Source of the DNA: Acidobacteriota bacterium
GTDB taxonomy: Bacteria > Acidobacteriota > Blastocatellia > Pyrinomonadales > Pyrinomonadaceae
Length of the DNA stretch: 7,377 nt
Assembly: GCA_020199975.1 (NCBI GenBank)
Contig: JAIVJP010000306.1
Span: 1-7,377, forward strand
Direction of reading: 5' to 3'
The notes under the pieces were generated by a model. That model was not told the origin of the DNA. It was given only the letters and a program-made list of their open reading frames with translations, and did no database searches. Shown in pieces: positions 1-5,232 of this stretch (its first letter is position 1; the number at the start of each line of letters is the position of its first letter). A program made the translations under genes and the position numbers.

Positions 1-1
1 C

Positions 2-622
2 ATCACCTCTAAGGACGAAGCGACTAAGGGTCCGGGAATTGAAGCAGCGAAGAGCGACTTTCGCGCCTCGGCAGAGGCTATCAAGCAAGCCGTCGACGCA
101 CTCAACGCGCAGACAGTACCCACGGATCCGCAAGAACAGACTCGGTTCAACGCGAACAAGATCGCCGCGCTTAGCACGAGGGCTGAAGCCATGCGTTTGT
201 TCGTGACTAAGGTTGATCAGTCGCAGGTTGACGCTGGGCAGAAAGCGTATGAAGAATACCTGGCGGTTGAGACAGACCCGGCGAGGAAATTAACAGCTCA
301 AAGAGGTCTGGCGCAAATGCTCTTCGATGCAAACTCCTTCGACAAAGCGCTGGCCGAATATCAGAAGATTCTGGCTACCAACCCCGACGATACCGACGCA
401 TTGGTCAAATCCGGCATGCTTTTGTTCAACATCGGGGCGATGAATAACGACAAGGCAAAGTACCAGGAGGCTGCCAATTACCTCCAGCAATTTGTCGATA
501 AGGCTCCTGACACTGACAAGCTTAAAGCGGACGCGAAAGCGATCCTGGAGGAGCTTAAGAATCAGCAAAACGTGAAGGCTGAGAAAACCACCACCACGCC
601 GGCGCGCCGCCGCCGGCCCTAA
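2..622 (+). CDS. TPR protein, C-terminal part (5' truncated by window edge)
   Basis: The frame is open from base 2 to the TAA at 620-622, giving 206 residues with no start in view. The ATG at 191 is internal, since clear coding sequence continues upstream of it. Residues 1-75 are Ala/Lys/Glu/Gln-rich and probably helical. Residues about 96-129 read as a TPR (small residues at the helix-packing positions, ending NPDD), and about 131-170 form a second TPR-like helical pair. The tail is Lys/Thr-rich and ends in four Arg and a Pro. TPR helices bind other proteins. In Acidobacteriota such C-terminal TPR modules often follow an N-terminal carboxypeptidase-regulatory-like domain in exported proteins, but that part lies outside the window, so the whole-protein architecture and location are unknown. 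No terminator is evident after the stop. Confidence 0.8.
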   Translation: MTSKDEATKGPGIEAAKSDFRASAEAIKQAVDALNAQTVPTDPQEQTRFNANKIAALSTRAEAMRLFVTKVDQSQVDAGQKAYEEYLAVETDPARKLTAQRGLAQMLFDANSFDKALAEYQKILATNPDDTDALVKSGMLLFNIGAMNNDKAKYQEAANYLQQFVDKAPDTDKLKADAKAILEELKNQQNVKAEKTTTTPARRRRP

Positions 623-679
623 AGACCTGGAAAGGCTCAAAGGGCGCTGGCGGATTTACTCACGCCGACTTGGTGTCTA

Positions 680-838
680 GGCAGCATCGACTTTAAAACC
701 AACACTCTCTATTCACCGGTGCAGTCGTTGAAGACGGTCCAAACGAACATCATGACGGCCGAGGATCCCGTTGAGTTCAACCTCGTGGGCATCAACCAGG
801 TCCAGATGAAAGCGCAAATCTGTCTAAGCGACCGCTAA
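680..838 (+). pseudogene. pilB: Relic of the type IV pilus ATPase PilB (core fragment)
   Basis: Frame 2 reads KTNTLYS, then NIMTAEDPVEFNLVGINQVQMK, split here as NIMTAEDPVEF (746-778) and NLVGINQVQMK (779-811). This is the stretch of GspE/PilB-type secretion ATPases running from the end of Walker A through the Asp box. Intact PilB drives pilus extension and is usually over 550 residues; only about 45 codons are recognisable here. The Walker A, normally GxTGSGKT, is degraded: GS at 680-685 is followed by I, D and F before K-T at 695-700, so the glycine before Lys is lost. Weak similarity (I-C-L-S for I-G-L-N/T) runs to about 829, then a TAA follows at 836. Walker B, the His box and the zinc-binding C-terminus are absent. 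The frame is open upstream to the TPR stop but shows no homology there and no start codon. A non-functional remnant is the best reading. Confidence 0.75.
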
Positions 839-870
839 TATGCTACCGGAAATAGAACGGAGGCGAACCA

Positions 871-954
871 ATGGCTTCAGCTGTAGCCTTACGGATCGCA
901 ACGGCAACCAGGAGCGACGTACCGTTGATTCTTGAGTTCATTCGCGAGCTGGCG
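871..954 (+). pseudogene. Truncated N-terminus of a GNAT N-acetyltransferase
   Basis: An ATG at 871 is preceded by GGAGG at 860-864, six bases upstream, a good ribosome binding site. The first 28 codons read MASAVALRIATATRSDVPLI followed by LEFIRELA. This is the typical first strand and helix of GNAT acetyltransferases, in which the helix commonly continues as FIRELAEYE. After codon 28 the similarity stops abruptly. The rest of the frame, to a TGA-free end at the TAA at 1057-1059, lies antisense to the convergent DUF5522 gene and does not look like protein. The acetyl-CoA binding motif (R/QxxGxG/A) is missing, so no enzyme activity is expected. The breakpoint is within a few bases of the DUF5522 stop codon. 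Together with the pilB relic it marks 623-960 as decayed sequence. Expression of a 62-residue chimera is possible but probably has no function. Confidence 0.6.
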
Positions 955-961
955 CCGCCGG

Positions 962-1183
962 CTATCGGTCTTGATTCTGATTGTCAGAATATTCGTAGGG
1001 ACAATGCCGGCAGCCTCGCTCGCAACAGTAACCCCGCCTGTGGAGAAACGCAGCAGTAAAAACCATCAAACCATTCTCAAGGTAGAAGTCCACGCCTTCT
1101 AGTAAGACTGTGTTTTGCCTGTCTGGCGCGTCGGTGTCCCGTGCGGGCGCTTGATTGCTTTTCGGGTGGTGGCTTTCAGACAC
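962..1183 (-). CDS. Small Cys-rich DUF5522 domain protein
   Basis: This is a 73-residue protein. After a polar, probably disordered N-terminus (residues 1-28) it carries the DUF5522 signature: DFYLENGLMVF (32-42), then RRGYCC (49-54) and CRHCPY (58-63). Cys53, Cys54, Cys58, Cys61 and His60 form a cluster that could bind a metal; this is inference, and the family has no established function that I know of. The length fits the family, which is usually under 100 residues. The start is a GTG at 1183. No ATG lies upstream before the in-frame stop at 1220-1222, and no good ribosome binding site precedes it, so the start is the least certain part. It lies 99 bases downstream of the membrane-protein gene on the same strand and converges with the truncated GNAT fragment. 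Confidence 0.85.
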   Translation of the reverse strand: MSESHHPKSNQAPARDTDAPDRQNTVLLEGVDFYLENGLMVFTAAFLHRRGYCCERGCRHCPYEYSDNQNQDR

Positions 1184-1233
1184 TGAGGAGAACCGGCAAC
1201 TTTTCCAGGACCTGCGCTTTCAATGCCTTTATC

Positions 1234-1266
1234 CCCAGGTAATGCCGTATTAATCGGCTAACTGGG
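1234..1266. other. Nested imperfect inverted repeat between two minus-strand genes
   Basis: CCCAG (1234-1238) pairs with CTGGG (1262-1266). Inside it GCCG (1244-1247) pairs with CGGC (1255-1258) around the loop TATTAAT, leaving a small internal loop. It lies in the 99-base gap between the membrane-protein gene and the DUF5522 gene. There is no T tract on either strand, so it is not a standard intrinsic terminator. It may be an RNA structure that separates the two messages, or chance. Confidence 0.25.
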
Positions 1267-1282
1267 AATTATCAGAGAGGGT

Positions 1283-1792
1283 TTACTGTTTGAACTTAAA
1301 TCCGGTAACTTCCATCCTGATGTTCGCACGGTCGTCGGATTCTTTCATTCCCTCGAGTCGCACCGCCACCGCCATCGTTCGATTAGGTTCCAACTCAGGT
1401 TGCCTAGTGGGAATCATTACCACCGTTCGCTCCTTCACCGCCTTACCCTGATGATCGACAACGAACCCACTGATTTCGAGGCCGTTGAGTGTTCGTCCGG
1501 TGAAGTTGCGAATAGTGGTTTGCAGATTCATCACGATGTCGCCCAATGCTCGTTTTGCTTCGTCGGCTTCCGGTTCGTCGAGGACGATCTTGGAATGATA
1601 CTGCTCCCACTCAGGCGAGCCCGCGCGGATGGCCCCGTCCAAGACGGGATCGGCACTACCGCCCGTGCTGCTGGCACGCAACAGGAAATAGAAAAAGACA
1701 GCTATGACCAAAGCGGCAGTAATGGCCACGACGATAATCAGCTTGCGCCGCGAATCATCCGAGCTATCTAAACTTTTTTCTGAGGCCGCCAT
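1283..1792 (-). CDS. Membrane-anchored protein of unknown function
   Basis: This is a 169-residue protein. Residues 1-17 are charged and cytoplasmic in type, with R15-R16-K17 just before a hydrophobic span at about 18-38 (IIVVAITAALVIAVFFYFLL). No signal-peptidase or lipobox motif follows, so it should be a single-pass N-in anchor with about 130 residues outside the membrane. The outer part has a Glu/Asp-rich helical stretch (about 55-85) and then a strand-rich region containing NFTGRTLNGLEISGFVVD, a conserved-looking GKAVKERTVV and ELEPNRTM. That pattern recalls small beta-sandwich domains such as FxLYD, but the resemblance is by eye only. I do not recognise the gene. The ATG at 1790-1792 is the natural start because the anchor follows directly. 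No clear ribosome binding site is seen, and a promoter-like sequence sits very close upstream. Confidence 0.75.
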   Translation of the reverse strand: MAASEKSLDSSDDSRRKLIIVVAITAALVIAVFFYFLLRASSTGGSADPVLDGAIRAGSPEWEQYHSKIVLDEPEADEAKRALGDIVMNLQTTIRNFTGRTLNGLEISGFVVDHQGKAVKERTVVMIPTRQPELEPNRTMAVAVRLEGMKESDDRANIRMEVTGFKFKQ

Positions 1793-1806
1793 GCTTTATG
1801 AGTTGA

Positions 1807-1835
1807 ATTCTAGAATCGGGAGATGGGTATTGCAA
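1807..1835 (-). promoter_or_regulatory. Possible sigma-70-type promoter for the membrane-protein gene
   Basis: On the minus strand TTGCAA (1835-1830) and TAGAAT (1812-1807) are separated by exactly 17 bases, matching the -35 consensus at 4 of 6 and the -10 at 5 of 6 positions. The -10 ends 14 bases before the ATG, so the leader would be about 5-8 bases, which fits the lack of a ribosome binding site. It is a match by eye in an AT-richer patch and may be coincidental. Confidence 0.35.
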
Positions 1836-1900
1836 TCGCTTCTAGTTTAGTTAGACGCCACCGTGCTGGATATGTTCCGCTGGGCCCATGAGTGAAATCC

Positions 1901-2293
1901 CTATTTCTGGTGCTGCGCGGTAAGACCCGCAATGAGATCTTCCAGCTCGGAGTAATCAATAGGCTTGGTTATGTACGCGTCACACCCGGCCGCCAGGGCT
2001 TCGGCGTGAAAGTCGGCCGTATCATGAGCTGAAACTGCGATGATGGGAACCCTCGCCAAATCAGGCAACTGGCGAATCCGGCGTGTCGCTGACAAGCCGT
2101 CAACTACTGGCAGACTCAAGTCCATGAGAATGACATGGGGCGTCTCGCTTTCCGCCGCCCGTACCGCTTCGACTCCGTTAATTGCCTCTGAGACGTCGTA
2201 TCCGCTCCACTCAAGGAGCCGGCGCATCATCATGCGATTATCTTCGGTATCTTCAACGAGCAACACGCGAACCGGATTCTCAATTTTGGTCAT
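1901..2293 (-). CDS. Single-domain response regulator (CheY-like receiver)
   Basis: This is a 130-residue protein made of one receiver domain and no output domain. The acidic pair is E14-D15 in LLVEDTEDN, the phospho-acceptor Asp58 lies in LMDLSLPVVDG, the switch residue is Ser88 in IIAVSAH, the aromatic switch is Tyr107, and the conserved lysine is K110 in ITKP. All catalytic positions are intact, so it should accept phosphate from a histidine protein. I chose the ATG at 2293 because GGTGGAG precedes it and the receiver fold begins eight residues later. The same frame reaches a TTG at 2338 that would add 15 residues lacking domain character. It is transcribed divergently from the kinase-like/NtrC operon, with about 230 bases between starts, suggesting a shared pathway. 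Stand-alone receivers act as phosphate shuttles or sinks or bind a target protein; the sequence does not say which. Confidence 0.9.
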   Translation of the reverse strand: MTKIENPVRVLLVEDTEDNRMMMRRLLEWSGYDVSEAINGVEAVRAAESETPHVILMDLSLPVVDGLSATRRIRQLPDLARVPIIAVSAHDTADFHAEALAAGCDAYITKPIDYSELEDLIAGLTAQHQK

Positions 2294-2523
2294 ATGCTCC
2301 ACCCGCGTCGTTTTGCGAGATCTTGTTTCCACAATCAAGTCCGATTCACTCTCTAAGTGTTGACTTTACTGTATCACTAGAATACGCCGGAGCTTTTTGC
2401 TAAGATGCTGCATCGAAATACGACAGATCGAATCCGCGTTTCGGGTTCAATTCATACATCGGACTTCCCCCCCAATGCTCTTCCTAACTGTAGGCTCGAG
2501 CGCTGAAACCTACTGACACCTCG
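2294..2523. other. Divergent intergenic region between the two regulator units
   Basis: This stretch must hold the starts of transcription for both the receiver gene (leftward) and the kinase-like operon (rightward). A -35-like TTGACT at 2360-2365 has no acceptable -10 at 16-18 bases, and an extended -10-like TGCTAAGAT at 2398-2406 has no -35. There is no GG-N10-GC sigma-54 element that I can find. A run of seven C sits at 2467-2473. No gene or firm regulatory site can be assigned. Confidence 0.3.
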
Positions 2524-3210
2524 ATGAAGCCACTATTGTTGAACCCACAGGATAGCAACTCTCTTCAAACCCTGGGGAGAGCGTCTGTCCAGATCGTTCA
2601 CGACCTCAAGAATCAGCTAAATGGTCTCAAACTGTATGCCACGTTTCTGCGCAAGCGATTGGAGAAGAGCGCCAGGCCGGAAGATGAGATGGAAACTATT
2701 ACCAAACTCATCGCCGGATTGGATCGCGCCGCCGGCGATCTATCGACGCTAGTGCAATATGGCCGCCCGATTGAGCTGCGGAAACAGGTCGGCGTCGATG
2801 TGCAGAAGATAATGCGAACGGTTGCAGGGGCTTTTTCGCAGCCCTCGCGTGCGACCGGTCCTTTGACTGGAGCCATCATCATCGACGCCGAGCCGCTTCC
2901 CCTGACAGGTGAGTTTGACCCCACGACTTTGGCTGATGCGCTCAAGTCAATCTCGGTGGGCGCCATGAAAATGCGGGGCGACGATCAAAACCGAACGCTA
3001 AAGGTCAGCTTGCGCAGAGAGAAGAGCGACAAAGACACCGCAGTCATTGAATGGCACGAGTTAAATAACTTGGATCACGATCCGTTCCAATCATTCGCCG
3101 GCAGTGATGAGATCCGGATGTCATTTGCCGCTAAGGTCATCGAGGCTCACGGCGGCTCAGCAGAGCAACGCAAAGAAACCTTGAGCGTTCGTCTTCCGCT
3201 AACGTCGTGA
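2524..3210 (+). CDS. Histidine-kinase-like phosphotransfer protein lacking ATP-binding motifs
   Basis: This is a 228-residue cytoplasmic protein with no membrane span and no sensor domain. An H-box sits at IVHDLKNQLNGLKLYATFL (24-42) with phospho-acceptor candidate His26, followed by a second helix to about residue 79, together a HisKA-type dimerisation hairpin. Residues 130-226 keep the outline of a HATPase_c domain, ending in AAKVIEAHGG and SVRLPL as in true kinases. The N box is replaced by SISVGA, the DxGxG of G1 by HELNNL, and the GTGLGL of G2 by DEIRMSF. ATP binding is therefore doubtful, and a phosphotransferase role like ChpT or Spo0B is plausible; that is inference. The ATG at 2524 is the first start after the in-frame TAG at 2491, though no ribosome binding site is evident. 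The NtrC-type gene follows after 34 bases on the same strand, so the two probably form an operon. Confidence 0.75.
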   Translation: MKPLLLNPQDSNSLQTLGRASVQIVHDLKNQLNGLKLYATFLRKRLEKSARPEDEMETITKLIAGLDRAAGDLSTLVQYGRPIELRKQVGVDVQKIMRTVAGAFSQPSRATGPLTGAIIIDAEPLPLTGEFDPTTLADALKSISVGAMKMRGDDQNRTLKVSLRREKSDKDTAVIEWHELNNLDHDPFQSFAGSDEIRMSFAAKVIEAHGGSAEQRKETLSVRLPLTS

Positions 3211-3244
3211 AGAAATCATTGAGCACGCAAGGGACTATCGAGAC

Positions 3245-4675
3245 ATGAACACCACGGCCGCAGTTACTTTCAAGGAGAATAAAAGGGTGGAGAACAAAAA
3301 CGTGCGGATTCTGGTTGTCGATGACGAACCTATGATGGCGGATTCGCTGAAACAGAACCTTCTGGAGGAAGGCTTTTCAGTTGACACCGCAGCCACGGGC
3401 GCCGAAGCCATCGAGCTCTTTGACCAGGGTGGGCATCATCTTGCCATCTGCGATCTGCAACTCCCGGACATGGATGGTCTCGAGGTTATGCGTCACATGA
3501 AAGACGCTCGACCGACAACCGAAGTAATTGTAGTGACTGGTTACGGATCCGTTGCCCGCGCAGTGGAAGCCACGAAGGCCGGCGCTTTCTACTTTGTGGA
3601 AAAGCCTTTCGACTTCGAAGAAATTCAGCCACTTGTGGATAAAGCGCTCGAGCGTCGCGAGCTCGTTGCCGAAACGACGAGCATGCGCCGTCAGCTCTCC
3701 ACTCGCTCGGAGTATTTCAACATCATCGGATCCGCTAAGTCGATGCAGGCGATTTACGAGACCATCGAATCGGTCGCCAAATCAGACGCAAACGTTCTCA
3801 TCGTCGGCGAGTCAGGAACAGGCAAGGAGTTAATAGCCAACGCAATCCATTACAACTCACTGCGCTCCAAGAAACCATTCATCAAAGTTAATTGTGCGGC
3901 GCTACCAAAGGAACTAATCGAATCGGAACTCTTCGGCCATACCAAAGGCGCTTTCACAGGCGCTCACGCTGATAAGGAAGGACTGGTCCAGCACGCAGCG
4001 CGCGGATCCTTAATGCTCGACGAAATCGCAGAGATGCCGGTTGAACTCCAGCCCAAGCTGCTGCGAGTGTTGCAAGAGAGAAGCTATCGGAAGATCGGTT
4101 CCGAGAAGACCTACGCCGTCGATTTTCGGCTTATCTCCTCGACCAACCGGCCGCCCGCTGACGCAATACGTGATGGCCTGCTGCGCGACGATCTCTTTTA
4201 TCGAATTTCTACAATTACCATTCACGTTCCGCCTTTGCGCGACCGTAACGAAGATATTCAACTGCTGACAGAACACTTTCTGCACATGTATGCTCAGAAG
4301 TACGAGCGCGCCATTGGCGGGGTCTCACAGGCGGCCTACCAGCGACTTTTTGGTCATCTGTGGCCAGGCAATGTGCGTGAGTTGCAAAACGTCATGGAGC
4401 GCGCCGTGCTGCTAGCCAAAGGGAATCGGATTGAACCCGTGGACTTGCCATTCGATAATGGCTCGCTGCCGGAAACGGGATCCGCCGGCCCGGGATGGGA
4501 TGTCCCGCCCAACATGACGCTCGAAGACATCGAGCGCCTGGTAATCGAAAGAACGCTGCAACGTACAGGCGGCAACAAGCAGGCGGCTGCGAATCTGTTG
4601 GGAATTTATCGCCCGCGGCTTTACAGTAAGATAAGGAAGTACAATATTGACGTAACTTCTCTCGTTTCAGCCTGA
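3245..4675 (+). CDS. NtrC-family sigma-54-dependent response regulator
   Basis: This is a 476-residue DNA-binding transcription activator. The receiver (about 20-135) has acidic D26-D27, phospho-acceptor Asp70 in CDLQLPDMDG, switch Thr98 and Lys120. The AAA+ domain (about 158-395) has Walker A GESGTGKE (188-195), the sigma-54 contact loop GAFTGA (235-240), Walker B ending LDE at 258-260, and LRDDLFYRIS and VPPLRDR in the sensor region. A Fis-type helix-turn-helix (about 432-470) ends in RPRLYSKIRKY. All motifs for ATP-driven opening of sigma-54 polymerase are intact. The start is ambiguous. The ATG at 3245 has a weak AAGGGA ten bases upstream, while a GTG at 3287 has AAGGAG at 3272-3277 and would give 462 residues that begin just before the receiver. 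The kinase-like partner is 34 bases upstream. The target genes are not identifiable here. Confidence 0.93.
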   Translation: MNTTAAVTFKENKRVENKNVRILVVDDEPMMADSLKQNLLEEGFSVDTAATGAEAIELFDQGGHHLAICDLQLPDMDGLEVMRHMKDARPTTEVIVVTGYGSVARAVEATKAGAFYFVEKPFDFEEIQPLVDKALERRELVAETTSMRRQLSTRSEYFNIIGSAKSMQAIYETIESVAKSDANVLIVGESGTGKELIANAIHYNSLRSKKPFIKVNCAALPKELIESELFGHTKGAFTGAHADKEGLVQHAARGSLMLDEIAEMPVELQPKLLRVLQERSYRKIGSEKTYAVDFRLISSTNRPPADAIRDGLLRDDLFYRISTITIHVPPLRDRNEDIQLLTEHFLHMYAQKYERAIGGVSQAAYQRLFGHLWPGNVRELQNVMERAVLLAKGNRIEPVDLPFDNGSLPETGSAGPGWDVPPNMTLEDIERLVIERTLQRTGGNKQAAANLLGIYRPRLYSKIRKYNIDVTSLVSA

Positions 4676-4688
4676 GGCCCTACTGTTG

Positions 4689-5069
4689 CTAATCCACCTG
4701 GTATGTCGCAACACTTGTCGGTGTCTCGAAGCATCGCACCTTGAAAATCTGCACGCGGTCGTCACCGACTTTCGAACCCACTTGCTCCAGAATATATTTT
4801 GCAAGATTCTCAGCCGACGGCTGCAACTCATGAAAGGGCGGCAACTCGTTAATGTTCTGATGGTCCAAGTACTGGACCACCTCGTCGGCCGCAGCCTTCA
4901 ACTCGACAAAATCAACCAGCAATCCAATGGTATCCAACTCGCGGCCGCGAGCGTAGATTTCAATTCTGTAGTTGTGACCGTGTAAGTTCTCACACTTCCC
5001 TTTGTAGCCACGCAGTTGGTGCGCGCTAGAGAAGTTGCGCTCAATCATCACTTCAAATTGTCCGGGCAT
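4689..5069 (-). CDS. queD: 6-carboxytetrahydropterin synthase QueD / PTPS family
   Basis: This is a 126-residue protein, the usual family length. It converts 7,8-dihydroneopterin triphosphate to 6-carboxy-5,6,7,8-tetrahydropterin, the second step towards 7-deazaguanine (preQ0, queuosine). The zinc ligands are His17 in FSSAHQL and His30 and His32 in ENLHGHNY. Cys26 is the expected catalytic cysteine, Asp69-His70 in YLDHQNIN complete the triad, and PSAEN (84-88) and Glu115 in FETP hold the pterin. I place the start at the ATG at 5069. The same frame runs open to 5282, but those 71 extra residues come from an intergenic repeat and from the antisense end of the helicase gene. No strong ribosome binding site is visible. 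No other queuosine gene is in the window, so a related PTPS-like role cannot be fully excluded. Only 13 bases separate its end from the convergent NtrC-type gene. Confidence 0.92.
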   Translation of the reverse strand: MPGQFEVMIERNFSSAHQLRGYKGKCENLHGHNYRIEIYARGRELDTIGLLVDFVELKAAADEVVQYLDHQNINELPPFHELQPSAENLAKYILEQVGSKVGDDRVQIFKVRCFETPTSVATYQVD

Positions 5070-5091
5070 GGGCGAAAGTCTGGCATAAGGC

Positions 5092-5105
5092 AAAGTCCAA
5101 AGTCC
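5092..5105. repeat. Short tandem repeat, AAAGTCC twice
   Basis: Two exact head-to-tail copies of AAAGTCC lie 23 bases upstream of the queD start, next to the palindromic repeat. This is too short to be significant alone, but it helps mark the queD-helicase spacer as non-coding repeat-type sequence. Confidence 0.5.
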
Positions 5106-5123
5106 AACGCGGGCGGCGCAAGC

Positions 5124-5200
5124 CTTATGGAGTGCGCTGGCAAGCGCAGCGCGACACCGCTTTGGATTTCCCCCTGACGTGTTTTCAACCAAAGCGCCGT
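5124..5200. repeat. Palindromic intergenic repeat element, probably dispersed in the genome
   Basis: GCGCTG (5134-5139) pairs with CAGCGC (5147-5152) around a 7-base loop, and CGCTTTGG (5158-5165) pairs with CCAAAGCG (5189-5196) across 23 bases, so the region can fold as two adjacent hairpins. The first part (GGAGTGCGCTGGCAAGCGCA and following to about 5166) resembles a GC-rich palindromic repeat that I recall from intergenic regions of acidobacterial and verrucomicrobial genomes, where its antisense translation (NPKRCRAALA) is wrongly annotated as protein. The resemblance is from memory. It sits between the helicase and queD genes and could affect transcript termination or stability there. 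Confidence 0.5.
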
Positions 5201-5232
5201 CGCCGCTTCGCTCTGCCGGCGCATTCCAACGG

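Noticed and set aside
955..1059. Continuation of the GNAT-like frame past codon 28
   Set aside because: It is antisense to the DUF5522 coding region, shows no GNAT motifs and loses protein character abruptly, so I treat it as chance read-through.
2294..2338. TTG start adding 15 residues to the single-domain receiver
   Set aside because: The ATG at 2293 has GGTGGAG upstream and gives a normal receiver length; the extension has no domain features.
2360..2388. Sigma-70 promoter starting with TTGACT for the kinase-like operon
   Set aside because: The only -10-like hexamer (TAGAAT at 2378) is 12 bases away, too close, and positions at 16-18 bases do not match.
2467..2473. Run of seven C upstream of the kinase-like gene as a phase-variable tract
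   Set aside because: It lies 50 bases outside the coding region, is short, and there is no promoter spacing that it would alter.
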